The notes beneath the pieces were generated by a model. It had not been told where the DNA came from. It did not search any database and saw only the letters and a program-made list of their open reading frames with translations. The position numbers and the translations under genes were made by a program. A stretch of 64,000 nt of DNA from Microbacterium sp. Root180 (lineage in GTDB: Bacteria; Actinomycetota; Actinomycetes; Actinomycetales; Microbacteriaceae). Below are positions 1-7,561 of this stretch, in pieces; positions within the stretch are counted from its first letter, which is position 1; each line of letters starts with the position of its first letter. The stretch is taken from positions 1 through 64,000 of the forward strand of contig NZ_LMHS01000004.1 of the NCBI RefSeq assembly GCF_001428485.1, written 5' to 3'.

Positions 1-50
1 GATGGTACTGCAGGGGGGACCCTGTGGGAGAGTAGGACACCGCCGGACTT
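1..50 (+). rRNA. rrf: 5S ribosomal RNA, 3' end only
   Basis: The first 50 bases match the conserved 3' part of actinobacterial 5S rRNA (loop E to helix I, ending GTAGGACACCGCCGGAC). The 5' part lies outside the window, so this is the tail of an rRNA operon read rightward. It is followed at once by a strong hairpin that would end the operon. Confidence 0.9.
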
Positions 51-59
51 CCATTACCG

Positions 60-89
60 AAATGGCCACCCAACGCAGGGTGGCCATTT
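60..89 (+). terminator. rRNA operon terminator
   Basis: Perfect 12-bp stem (AAATGGCCACCC with its complement) around a 6-nt loop, ten bases after the 5S end. The 3' arm ends in TTT, consistent with an intrinsic terminator. Confidence 0.85.
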
Positions 90-137
90 CGCGTTAACCT
101 CCACACCGGGGCGACCAGCCGTTTGTGCATCCCTCGG

Positions 138-143
138 TAGACT
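138..143 (+). promoter_or_regulatory. -10 box for dapE, leaderless
   Basis: TAGACT followed by 6 nt and then the ATG of dapE. The expected transcription start falls on or next to the start codon; no Shine-Dalgarno spacing is available for a leadered message. Confidence 0.6.
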
Positions 144-149
144 CGAGGG

Positions 150-1226
150 ATGCCGACGCTCGACCTCACTGCGACATCCGCGGATCTGACTCGGACCATC
201 TGCGACATCGCGAGCGTCTCCGATGACGAGACCCGCCTCGCGGACCTGATCCACGAAGCGGTGTCGGCATTGCCGCACCTCGAGGTGTTCCGCGACGGCG
301 ACACGATCGTCGCCCGCACGAACGCCGGCCGCGCGCAGCGCGTCGCGATCGCCGGGCACATCGACACCGTGCCGATCAACGGCAACGTGCCGACCCGCGA
401 CATCGAGGTCGACGGGGAGCCCTACATCTGGGGCCGTGGCACCGTCGACATGAAGGCGGGGGTGGCGGTGCAGCTCAAGCTCGCCGCCGAGCTCACCGCC
501 CCACGCGTCGACATCACGTGGATGTGGTACGACCACGAGGAGGTCGATGCCGATCTCAACGGGCTCACGCGTCTCACCGCGATCCGCCCCGACCTCTTCG
601 CCGCGGACTTCGCCATCCTGGGGGAGCCGTCCAACGGCGAGGTGGAGGGAGGGTGCAACGGCAACATGCGAGTGATCGTGCGCACCCACGGCGTGCGATC
701 CCACTCCGCTCGCGCGTGGATCGGTGAGAACGCGATCCACAAGGCCGCGCCCATCCTCACACGTCTCGCCGAGTACCGTCCTCGCGACATCGCCGTCGAG
801 GGCCTCGTCTATCGTGAAGGCCTCAACGCGGTGCGCATCGGCGGCGGCATCGCCGGCAATGTGATCCCTGATCTCTGCGAGGTCGAGGTCAACTACCGAT
901 TCGCCCCGAGCAGAGACGCGGCGGAGGCCGAGCGCCACGTACGCGACGTCTTCTCGGGTTTCGAGGTCGACATCGTCGATCTGGCCGTGGGCGCGCGCCC
1001 GGGTCTCGATGCTCCCCTCGCCCAGGAGTTCGTCGAGGCTGTGGGAGCCGAACCGCGTCCGAAGTACGGGTGGACGGATGTCGCGCGCTTCAGCGCTCTC
1101 GGTGTTCCGGCCGTGAACTACGGCCCCGGTGACCCGCACCTCGCGCACCACGACGAGGAGCGCGTCCCCATCGCGCAGATCGACGCGGTCGAGCGGGGCC
1201 TTCGCGCGTGGCTCAGCAGCCGCTGA
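150..1226 (+). CDS. dapE: Succinyl-diaminopimelate desuccinylase
   Basis: 358 aa, normal length for actinobacterial DapE. It hydrolyses N-succinyl-LL-diaminopimelate to LL-DAP and succinate in the lysine and peptidoglycan-precursor pathway, in the cytoplasm. M20 metallopeptidase signatures are visible: H70-x-D72 (AGHIDTVP), the bridging D100 in GRGTVDMK, and E130/E131 after WYDH, the position of the general-base glutamate and a metal ligand. The dimerisation insert follows, then a conserved ATKYGWTDVARF-like region near residues 310-320 (here PKYGWTDVARFS). The ATG is preceded by a leaderless -10 box. It overlaps the next gene by 19 nt, implying co-transcription. In Mycobacterium dapE also lies near the DUF3117, OMT and tatB genes found downstream here. 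Confidence 0.95.
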   Translation: MPTLDLTATSADLTRTICDIASVSDDETRLADLIHEAVSALPHLEVFRDGDTIVARTNAGRAQRVAIAGHIDTVPINGNVPTRDIEVDGEPYIWGRGTVDMKAGVAVQLKLAAELTAPRVDITWMWYDHEEVDADLNGLTRLTAIRPDLFAADFAILGEPSNGEVEGGCNGNMRVIVRTHGVRSHSARAWIGENAIHKAAPILTRLAEYRPRDIAVEGLVYREGLNAVRIGGGIAGNVIPDLCEVEVNYRFAPSRDAAEAERHVRDVFSGFEVDIVDLAVGARPGLDAPLAQEFVEAVGAEPRPKYGWTDVARFSALGVPAVNYGPGDPHLAHHDEERVPIAQIDAVERGLRAWLSSR

Positions 1227-2428
1227 CCGAGCAGCCGACGCGGGAGCGCTTCGCCACCGTCGCACTCCGCGTCGCGCTGATCTACATCGCAGCCCGAGTC
1301 GTCACGACGATCTTCCTCCTGATCGCCGCCGAACTCTCCGGCGTCGGTTCCCGGTTCGGTCCCGATGCGGGTCTGGCCGACCTCGTGCTCGGCTGGGACT
1401 CGCGCTGGTACTGGATCGTGGCCGAGACGGGCTATCCGTCGGAGCTCCCTCGCACCGATTCGGGTGCCGTGGGGGAGAACCAATGGGCATTCATGCCGAT
1501 CTACGCATACCTGGCGAAGATCGTCGCGCTGCCGTTCGGCCAGTGGGCGGTCGGCGCGTTCATCGTCTCGATCACGGCCGGGTACGCGGCATCCGTCGCT
1601 CTGTACTACCTGCTGCGTGAGAGGATCGACTCGACCGCGGCCGCGTGGGCGGTGGCCTTCTTCGCCGCCGGCCCGCTCGCTGCGCTCTTCCAGGTGGGAT
1701 ACGCCGAGTCGCTGTTCCTGCTCTGGCTGTTCCTCGCGTTGTGGTGCGTCGTGCGTCGGCGCTACGGCTGGCTCTACCTGCTGATTCCGCTCATGGCCTA
1801 CACGCGTCCCGGGATCCTCGCCTTCGCGCTGTTCCTCGCCCTGTTCGGCGTGTGGCGATTCGTCTCCAGAACGCGTGAGCCGCTGTCCTCGCGCGAAGTC
1901 GTGCACATCGTCGCGCTGGGAATCCTGGCGGTCGCCGTGGGTTTCTCATGGCAGCTGCTCGCGGGCTGGGTGACGGGCGAAAGCGGTGCGTACCTCGCCA
2001 CGGAGCTGGCGTGGCGCCGCAACTGGATTCCCGGCGATGCGGTGTTCCTCCCGCTCGACGGCTTCGTGAGCGCGACCGACTTCTGGTTCGGCTCGGTGTG
2101 GGGACTGAGTCCCGTGCTCGGCTATGTCGTGCTCGCGGCATCCGTCCTCTCTGTCGCGGCGATCCTGCTCTTCGTGCCGCAGGTGAAGCGGCTCGGCGTC
2201 GAGGTGCGGCTGTGGAGTGCCAGCTACCTGGTGTACCTGCTTCTGGTGTTCTTCCCGCAGTCGAGCATCTTCCGCCTGCTCGTGCCGCTGTCTCCGCTGT
2301 GGGGTGCCGTCGCCGCGCCGCGCTCCAACATCTGGCGCGCGGGCGTGCTGACGGCCTGCCTCGTGGGACAGTGGTGGTGGATCTACAACATGTACGCGCT
2401 CGGGAATGCGATCTGGCAGATCCCGTGA
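1208..2428 (+). CDS. Mannosyltransferase-like (PIG-V/GPI-MT-II type) membrane protein
   Basis: 406 aa with a GTG start inside the 3' end of dapE (19-nt overlap). About nine to ten hydrophobic membrane segments. Features of the GT-C / PIG-V-like family are visible: a first luminal/periplasmic loop with WDSRWYWIVAETGY (around residues 61-74, carrying the acidic residue typical of GT-C enzymes) and a following NQWAFMPIYAYL stretch. Proteins of this family use polyprenyl-phosphate mannose to mannosylate lipids or proteins on the outer face of the membrane; the acceptor cannot be read from sequence. A housekeeping envelope role is inferred. It has no dedicated promoter visible and is probably translated by coupling with dapE. 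Confidence 0.8.
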   Translation: MAQQPLTEQPTRERFATVALRVALIYIAARVVTTIFLLIAAELSGVGSRFGPDAGLADLVLGWDSRWYWIVAETGYPSELPRTDSGAVGENQWAFMPIYAYLAKIVALPFGQWAVGAFIVSITAGYAASVALYYLLRERIDSTAAAWAVAFFAAGPLAALFQVGYAESLFLLWLFLALWCVVRRRYGWLYLLIPLMAYTRPGILAFALFLALFGVWRFVSRTREPLSSREVVHIVALGILAVAVGFSWQLLAGWVTGESGAYLATELAWRRNWIPGDAVFLPLDGFVSATDFWFGSVWGLSPVLGYVVLAASVLSVAAILLFVPQVKRLGVEVRLWSASYLVYLLLVFFPQSSIFRLLVPLSPLWGAVAAPRSNIWRAGVLTACLVGQWWWIYNMYALGNAIWQIP

Positions 2429-2485
2429 GCGAATCGCCGGAATGACGTAATCCCCAGGATGGGACGCGGCGTCCCAGCCTCACGA

Positions 2486-2491
2486 TAAACT
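2486..2491 (+). promoter_or_regulatory. -10 box for the DUF3117 gene
   Basis: TAAACT about 35 nt before the ATG at 2526. The implied leader carries a strong Shine-Dalgarno (GAAAGGGAG, 2512-2520). Confidence 0.5.
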
Positions 2492-2525
2492 CGTAGATGC
2501 AGACCATCGATGAAAGGGAGCCGCA

Positions 2526-2699
2526 ATGGCAGCCATGAAGCCGAGAACCGGAGACGGGCCGATGGAGGCCGTGAAGGAGGGTCGACTCATCATCGTGCGC
2601 GTGCCGCTCGAAGGTGGAGGTCGTCTCGTCGTCTCCGTCAACGACGCTGAGGCGAAGGAGCTGTACGACGTTCTGGGTGGAGTCGTCGCAGCCGCCTGA
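2526..2699 (+). CDS. DUF3117 family small protein
   Basis: 57 aa, matching the full usual length of this short actinobacterial family (MAAMKPRTGDGPMEAVKEGR start; GRLVVSVND core). The family is nearly universal in Actinobacteria (Rv1211 in M. tuberculosis) and has no established function. The start is set by a strong ribosome binding site GAAAGGGAG ending 5 nt before ATG. It has its own -10 box and an excellent terminator immediately after, so it is a monocistronic, probably well expressed gene. A small beta-rich fold is suggested by the alternating RLIIVRVPL segment; that is inference. Confidence 0.93.
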   Translation: MAAMKPRTGDGPMEAVKEGRLIIVRVPLEGGGRLVVSVNDAEAKELYDVLGGVVAAA

Positions 2700-2716
2700 G
2701 GCACATTCGTTCCGCT

Positions 2717-2744
2717 GAACGGCCGGTCGGAAGACCGGCCGTTC
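2717..2744 (+). terminator. Terminator between DUF3117 and the convergent OMT gene
   Basis: Perfect 12-bp stem (GAACGGCCGGTC and complement) closed by a GGAA tetraloop. It has no T run, so it may act in both directions or with Rho. Confidence 0.75.
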
Positions 2745-2768
2745 GACGTTGCCTGGCGTCCGGCGGCG

Positions 2769-3404
2769 CTAGTCCTGGCTGACGGTCGTGAGCTGCAGCA
2801 GGCCTTCGCCGACGATGGACAGAGCCCCGATGACCGCAGGCGATGCCTGCGTCTCCTGGATCAGTGAGCGGTAGGCGGTCGTGACGCTGTCGCGTCGCAC
2901 CGGATCGGCGACGGCGCCGCCCGCCATCACCCGGGGAACGAGCACCGTTCCGCCGGCGCGCACGAGCCGGAGTCCGTGCTCGACGTACTCGATGACACCC
3001 TCGGGGTCGGCGTCGACGAGGACGATGTCGTAGGAGGCCTCGTTCATGCGCGGGAGCACCTCTGCTGCGCGACCGGTGATGAAGCGCGCGCGCGCGGGCG
3101 GAATGCGTGCGTCGGCGAATGCCTGCCGCGCGGCTCCGAGATGCTCGGGTTCCTTGTCGATGGTGGTGAGGGTCGCCCGGGGCGACCCATGCAGCAGCCA
3201 CAGGCCGGAGACTCCGGCGCCGGTGCCGATCTCGACGATGTTGAGAGCCTGCGATGCCGCAGCGATCACCGCGCACTGCGCACCGACGGGGGCGCTGATC
3301 GGCGTCGCGCCCAGCTCCATGGCGTGGGCCCGCGCGCGGGCGATGTGCTCCGGTTCGATCGTCACCTCAGCGGCGAACCGCTGATTCGCGTTCTGCTCAC
3401 CCAT
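2769..3404 (-). CDS. SAM-dependent O-methyltransferase
   Basis: 211 aa, class I methyltransferase of the COMT-like O-methyltransferase family (Rv1220c type). SAM-binding motif I is VEIGTGAGVSG (about residues 57-67), motif II is an acidic end LTTIDKEPEH (about 80-90), and the metal-site region is YDIVLVDADPEG (about 125-136, DAD). Members methylate catechol-like phenols in a divalent-cation-dependent way; the physiological substrate is unknown. The message would have an 18-nt leader with GTGGAGG as ribosome binding site and a TAGGCT -10 box at about 3423-3428. In Mycobacterium the divergent neighbour is sigE; here it is directly tatB. Confidence 0.88.
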   Translation of the reverse strand: MGEQNANQRFAAEVTIEPEHIARARAHAMELGATPISAPVGAQCAVIAAASQALNIVEIGTGAGVSGLWLLHGSPRATLTTIDKEPEHLGAARQAFADARIPPARARFITGRAAEVLPRMNEASYDIVLVDADPEGVIEYVEHGLRLVRAGGTVLVPRVMAGGAVADPVRRDSVTTAYRSLIQETQASPAVIGALSIVGEGLLQLTTVSQD

Positions 3405-3464
3405 GCCGTGCCTCCACGCGAAAGCCTACGCGGGCCGAGTGCGCGGACTGCTCAGGCGCGGCGG

Positions 3465-3470
3465 TAACCT
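3465..3470 (+). promoter_or_regulatory. -10 box for tatB, leaderless
   Basis: TAACCT, 6 nt, then ATG of tatB. Confidence 0.5.
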
Positions 3471-3476
3471 GATCTC

Positions 3477-3866
3477 ATGTTCTTCGGCCTCACGATCGAG
3501 AAGCTGCTGCTGATCGGGGTGATCGCCGCGTTGATCGTCGGCCCCGAGCGGCTGCCTCGATACGCGGAGGCACTCGCGACCTTCACGCGTCGTGCCCGCG
3601 ACTGGGTGTCGTCGGCGCGCACCCGCGTGCGCGACGAGATGGGCGAGGACTTCGACGACGTCGATTGGCGCACCCTCGACCCGCGCCAGTACGACCCGCG
3701 GCGCATCATCCGCGAGGCGCTCCTCGACGACGCCCCGGTGCCCACCGTCCGCGCGGCGCAGGCGGGGGCGGCGGTGGCGTCCACCGGCACGAGCCCGCCG
3801 CCGGTGCGGTCGCCGTTCCGCGGGCCGGACGACCTGCCGACCCCGTTCGACTCCGAGGCGACCTGA
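3477..3866 (+). CDS. tatB: Sec-independent protein translocase TatB
   Basis: 129 aa. Typical TatA/B architecture: a short N-terminal membrane helix (residues 3-21), the hinge GPERLPRYAEAL (22-33), then an amphipathic helix rich in Arg/Ala (34-55) and a flexible acidic/proline C-terminus. TatB forms the twin-arginine signal receptor with TatC in the plasma membrane, exporting folded proteins. GPERLP is the conserved TatB hinge; the longer charged tail favours TatB over TatA. tatA and tatC are not nearby, which is normal in Actinobacteria. The 3' end faces mrp; a small hairpin (CGCCGC stem, 3871-3885) lies between them but has no T run. Confidence 0.9.
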   Translation: MFFGLTIEKLLLIGVIAALIVGPERLPRYAEALATFTRRARDWVSSARTRVRDEMGEDFDDVDWRTLDPRQYDPRRIIREALLDDAPVPTVRAAQAGAAVASTGTSPPPVRSPFRGPDDLPTPFDSEAT

Positions 3867-3893
3867 CCTCCGCCGCTGCGCGGCGAACGGGGC

Positions 3894-5048
3894 TCAGCGA
3901 GGACGCAGGGGCAGCGAACGTCCCGAGAGACCACGAGGCTCGGCGGCGATGGCAGCAGCGACGCCGGCGATGGCAACGGATGCCGGATCGTCCGGATGCG
4001 CGAGGACTGCCGGGATGCCGGCATCCGCGTCGGCGCGCAGCGTCGGGCTGAGGGGCACAGAGGCCAGGAGCGGCACCGGCGAATCGACACCGGTCAGAGC
4101 CGCCGCCACGGCCGCACCGCCGCCCGAGCCGAACAGCGCGAAGGAGGTGCCGTCGGGGAGCGTCATGGCGGACATGTTCTCGATGACGCCGATCACCCGC
4201 TGGCCGGTCTGACGCGCGACCAGTCCGCTGCGCACCGCGACGTCCGACGCCGCGGACTGAGGTGTCGTGACCACGAGCACATCCGCGTGGGGGAGCAGCT
4301 GACCCACCGAGATCGCGACATCGCCGGTGCCGGGAGGCATGTCCAGCAGCAGCACGTCCAGGTCGCCGAAGTAGACGTCCGTCAGGAACTGCTGCACTGT
4401 GCGGTGGAGCATGGGACCTCGCCACGCCACGGCGCCCAGCGGAGCCTCGTCCGCGCTCCGCCGCAGGAACATGCCGATCGAGATGACCTTCACGCCGTGC
4501 GCGACGGGCGGCAGCATCAGATCGTCGATGCGGGTCGGCTGGGGCACGCTGCCATCGGGCCCGACCAGTCCGAGCAGCGGCGGGATCGAGAACCCGTGGA
4601 CGTCGGCGTCGACGAGCCCGACCGCGAGTCCGCGCGCCGCGAGCGCCACCGCGAGGTTGGCCGTGATGCTCGACTTCCCCACGCCTCCCTTGCCGCTGGT
4701 GACAGCGATCACGCGGGTGAGCGAGTCGGGACCGAAGGGCATCTCGCGGGCGGCGCGGCCGCCGCGCAGGCGTTCGGTGAGCGCCTGGCGCTCGAGCGGC
4801 GACATGACGCCGACGTCGAGCGCGACATCCGTGATGCCCGCCACGGATGCTGCAGCCGAACGGACATCAGCGGAGATGCGGTCGGCGGCCGGGCATCCGA
4901 CGATCGTCAGGGCGATGCCGACGTGGGCGACGCCCCCGGAGACGGTGATGTCGCGCACCATGTCGAGTTCGCCGATCGGACGGCGAAGTTCGGGGTCGAC
5001 GACCGCGGCGACGGCACGCCGAACCGCCTCGACGGCTGCGTCGCTCAT
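3894..5048 (-). CDS. mrp: Mrp/ApbC-type P-loop ATPase (Fe-S cluster carrier family)
   Basis: 384 aa. An N-terminal MIP18/DUF59 domain (about 1-85, with GCPAAD at 51-56) is followed by a MinD-like ATPase: deviant Walker A TSGKGGVGKSS (117-127), DADVHG switch region and LLLDMPPGTGD. The family loads or carries Fe-S clusters in the cytosol. The C-terminal CPxC pair that bridges the cluster in E. coli Mrp/ApbC is not present: the equivalent stretch reads NMSAMTLPDGTSFALFG. I recall the same substitution in mycobacterial Mrp, so this may be an actinobacterial variant. The start ATG overlaps the stop of the DUF1003 gene by 4 nt (ATGA), indicating translational coupling in a three-gene operon. Confidence 0.92.
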   Translation of the reverse strand: MSDAAVEAVRRAVAAVVDPELRRPIGELDMVRDITVSGGVAHVGIALTIVGCPAADRISADVRSAAASVAGITDVALDVGVMSPLERQALTERLRGGRAAREMPFGPDSLTRVIAVTSGKGGVGKSSITANLAVALAARGLAVGLVDADVHGFSIPPLLGLVGPDGSVPQPTRIDDLMLPPVAHGVKVISIGMFLRRSADEAPLGAVAWRGPMLHRTVQQFLTDVYFGDLDVLLLDMPPGTGDVAISVGQLLPHADVLVVTTPQSAASDVAVRSGLVARQTGQRVIGVIENMSAMTLPDGTSFALFGSGGGAAVAAALTGVDSPVPLLASVPLSPTLRADADAGIPAVLAHPDDPASVAIAGVAAAIAAEPRGLSGRSLPLRPR

Positions 5049-5569
5049 CGGGACGCGCCCTCCTGCGGCCCGCGCGGCTCGAGTTTGTCGAGAAGGACGC
5101 GAAGCTCGGCGCGGAGCACCTCGCGCGTCACGACCTCCTCGGAGAAGTCGTTGACCGCCATCCGCAGCGCCACGACCTCCCGGGCGAGGTACTCGGTGTC
5201 CGCCAGGTTGCGCTCGGCGCGCTGGCGATCCTGCTCGATCTGCACCCGGTCGCGGTCGTCCTGCCGATTCTGCGCGAGCAGGATCAGGGGGGCGGCGTAG
5301 GAGGCCTGCAGCGACAGGATGAGCGTGAGCAGGGTGAAGTTCGTCGCGGCGGGATCGAACTGGAGCTGAGGCGGCGCCCAGATGTTCCAGCTGAGCCACA
5401 CCAGCACGAAGATCGTCATGCCGAGGAGGAACCCTGAGGTGCCCATCGCGCGCGCGAAGGACTCCGAGAACCGGCCGAAGCGATCGCGCGAGGGCTGCGG
5501 GGTGCGCTGGAGCATCCCTCCGCGCCCGCGGGGCGCGTCGAGTGGCGTGGTGCGCGTCTGCCGTGCCAT
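5045..5569 (-). CDS. DUF1003 family membrane protein
   Basis: 174 aa. Two membrane helices (about 44-63 FLLGMTIFVLVWLSWNIW and 75-97 LTLILSLQASYAAPLILLAQ) are followed by a long charged helical C-terminus (NRQDDRDRVQIEQD onward) that may form a coiled coil. This is the full DUF1003 pattern. No molecular function is established; the family is often described as a cyclic-nucleotide-binding-like or Mg-linked membrane protein only by context. It sits between the MgtE_N/CBS gene (1-nt TGATG overlap) and mrp (4-nt overlap), so the three proteins should be made in concert. Confidence 0.88.
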   Translation of the reverse strand: MARQTRTTPLDAPRGRGGMLQRTPQPSRDRFGRFSESFARAMGTSGFLLGMTIFVLVWLSWNIWAPPQLQFDPAATNFTLLTLILSLQASYAAPLILLAQNRQDDRDRVQIEQDRQRAERNLADTEYLAREVVALRMAVNDFSEEVVTREVLRAELRVLLDKLEPRGPQEGASR

Positions 5570-6873
5570 CAGCGCCTCCGCGGGATGCTCGCGGTGCCGG
5601 TGGGGACCGATGCTGCGTTCGCGGACGCCGATCCTTCATCGCTGTCGTGCGAACGCCAGTCGTCGGGGAGGAGGTAGTCGAGGACGTCGTCGATGCTGAC
5701 CGCGCCGACCAGGCGGTGGGCCTGGTCCACGACGGGAACCGACACCAGGTTGTAGCTGGCGAGGAGCCGGGCGACCTCCGCTGCCGAGGCCGATGCGGGC
5801 ATCGGGTCGAGGGTGTCGTCGATGATGGCGCCGAGCCGCTCGTGCGGCGGGTAGCGCAGCATCCTCTGGAAATGCACGGTGCCCAGGAGCCGGCCCGTTG
5901 GGGTCTCGTAGGGCGGGAGGGTGATGAACACCGCGGCGGCCAGCGCCGGGTGGAGCTCGTGGCGGCGGATGAGCGCGAGCGCTTCGGCGACGGTGGCGTC
6001 GGCCGACAGCACGATGGGCTCGCTCGTCATGAGTCCGCCGGCTGTGTCGGGACCGTACTTCAGAAGGGCACGGACGTCCTCCGCCTCCTCGGGCTCCATC
6101 AGCTCGAGAAGCTCCTCCGAGCGCTCCTCGGGCAACTGGCCCAGGAGGTCGGCCGCGTCGTCGGGCTCCATCGCGTCGAGGATGTCCGCCGCTCGCTCGT
6201 CGCCCAGCGCCTCGAGGATGTGCACCTGGTCGTCCTCGGGCATCTCTTCGAGTGCGTCGGCGAGCCGGTCGTCGGGGAGCTCCTCGGCGACCTCGATCAG
6301 TCGGTCCTCCGGCAGATCCAGGAGGGTGTTCGCCAGATCGGCGGGCTTCAGGTCGGAGTACGTGGCGACGAGCTGCTCGGCGGACTGGGCCTCACCGGGG
6401 TTCTGCTGCTCGCGGACATCCGACCAGCCCGCGAATGTCGTGGGCCCCTTCGCGAAGGGTGACGCGCTCGTGCGCGGCCGACGCAGGAAGAGCTGTCCGA
6501 CATCCCACTCGCCCAGGCGGTTGCGCTCGATCGCGACGTCTTCGATCACCGCGGTGCCCGAGCCGTCGTTGAGATAGACCTTCCGGCCGAGCAGCTCGGC
6601 CATGACGCGCACCTCGCCGCCGCGCGGCTGGAACCGGCGGACGTTGATGAGGCCGGTCGTGATGACCTGGCCGGTGGCGATCGAGGTGACGCGACCGATC
6701 GATACGAACACGTGACGGCGCCCGGGGATCTCCACCACCAGGCCGATCACGCGCGGGGGATCGTCTTTGCGGTAGATGACGACGACGTCTCGCACCTTGC
6801 CGAGACGGTCGCCGGCGGGGTCGAAGACGAAGCACCCGGACAGGCGCGCGACGAATACCCTCTGCGTGCTCAC
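5569..6873 (-). CDS. MgtE N-terminal / CBS / PRC-barrel protein without channel domain
   Basis: 434 aa, GTG start chosen from a leaderless -10 box (TACGCT, 7 nt upstream). Order: PRC-barrel-like beta region with a repeated second copy (about 1-130), then the superhelical MgtE_N domain made of repeated LPEDRLIEVAEELPDDRLADAL-type helices (about 160-270), then two CBS domains (about 275-395). The Mg-conducting membrane domain of true MgtE is entirely absent, so the protein is soluble. In MgtE these cytosolic modules sense Mg2+ and gate the pore. The same arrangement occurs in M. tuberculosis Rv1232c. The downstream DUF1003 membrane protein, translationally coupled, is a natural candidate partner. 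Mg2+ or nucleotide sensing is inferred from the family. Confidence 0.88.
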   Translation of the reverse strand: MSTQRVFVARLSGCFVFDPAGDRLGKVRDVVVIYRKDDPPRVIGLVVEIPGRRHVFVSIGRVTSIATGQVITTGLINVRRFQPRGGEVRVMAELLGRKVYLNDGSGTAVIEDVAIERNRLGEWDVGQLFLRRPRTSASPFAKGPTTFAGWSDVREQQNPGEAQSAEQLVATYSDLKPADLANTLLDLPEDRLIEVAEELPDDRLADALEEMPEDDQVHILEALGDERAADILDAMEPDDAADLLGQLPEERSEELLELMEPEEAEDVRALLKYGPDTAGGLMTSEPIVLSADATVAEALALIRRHELHPALAAAVFITLPPYETPTGRLLGTVHFQRMLRYPPHERLGAIIDDTLDPMPASASAAEVARLLASYNLVSVPVVDQAHRLVGAVSIDDVLDYLLPDDWRSHDSDEGSASANAASVPTGTASIPRRR

Positions 6874-6880
6874 GCGTCCC

Positions 6881-6886
6881 AGCGTA
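6881..6886 (-). promoter_or_regulatory. -10 box of the MgtE_N-DUF1003-mrp operon, leaderless
   Basis: TACGCT on the minus strand, 7 nt, then GTG at 6873. This spacing decides the start codon against a longer in-frame reading that begins 16 codons upstream. Confidence 0.55.
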
Positions 6887-6913
6887 GCCCGGACACCGTG
6901 GGAGGATGGGGAG

Positions 6914-7558
6914 ATGACCATGATGGGCGGACGCTTTCCGCAGGGTTCGGACGAGGTCGGTCAGACCGTCGCGAGCTTCCCCACCTACGAGGCCGCTCAG
7001 AAGGCGGTTTCGTCGCTGATCGCGGGCGATGTCCCGGCGCGCGACATCGCGATCGTGGGTCAGGGACTGCGCTCCGTCGAGCGGGTCACCGGTCGGCTGG
7101 GCTATGCGTCGGCGGCCCGGTCGGGTGCCATCAACGGAGTGCTGCTCGGGCTGCTGTTCTCGGCGATCCTCGTGATCGGATCGCCCACGGTCCCGATGCA
7201 GGCGTTCGTCGGAGTGCTGTTCGTCGGCATCGCGATCGGCATGCTTCTCAGCATCATCACGTACTCGTTCGTTCGTCGTCGCCGCGACTACGCCTCGGTC
7301 ATGCAGGTCGTCGCCGATCACTACGAGGTGACCGTCAGCGCAGCCGGCATCCACCGTGCGCGTCAGATCCTCGGACCGCAGGCGGCGCCCGAGCCGCCCG
7401 GCGCGGCTCCCGCCCCCGAGGTGCGGGTCGACGCTGCCGAGCCCCCGCGATACGGCGAACGCGTGAGCCCGGGAAAGGCATCGCCCGCCGCTCCCGGCTC
7501 CGAGGCCGAGGTCGGATCCGACACCCAGCCGGCCGATCCGCCTCCCACGGAACGCTGA
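6914..7558 (+). CDS. General-stress-protein-17M-like membrane protein
   Basis: 214 aa. The N-terminal part (residues 15-60, ASFPTYEAAQKAVSSLIAGDVPARDIAIVG) matches the GSP17M / heat-induced stress YflT-like domain. Two membrane helices follow (about 78-98 and 103-125), then a proline/alanine-rich cytoplasmic tail of about 75 aa that is probably disordered. Start ATG is chosen because GGAGG ends 8 nt upstream; in-frame sequence before it is unlike the family. It corresponds in position to Rv1234 of M. tuberculosis, next to the MgtE_N gene. Function unknown. It may be co-transcribed with the hydrolase 3 nt downstream. Confidence 0.82.
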   Translation: MTMMGGRFPQGSDEVGQTVASFPTYEAAQKAVSSLIAGDVPARDIAIVGQGLRSVERVTGRLGYASAARSGAINGVLLGLLFSAILVIGSPTVPMQAFVGVLFVGIAIGMLLSIITYSFVRRRRDYASVMQVVADHYEVTVSAAGIHRARQILGPQAAPEPPGAAPAPEVRVDAAEPPRYGERVSPGKASPAAPGSEAEVGSDTQPADPPPTER

Positions 7559-7561
7559 GCC

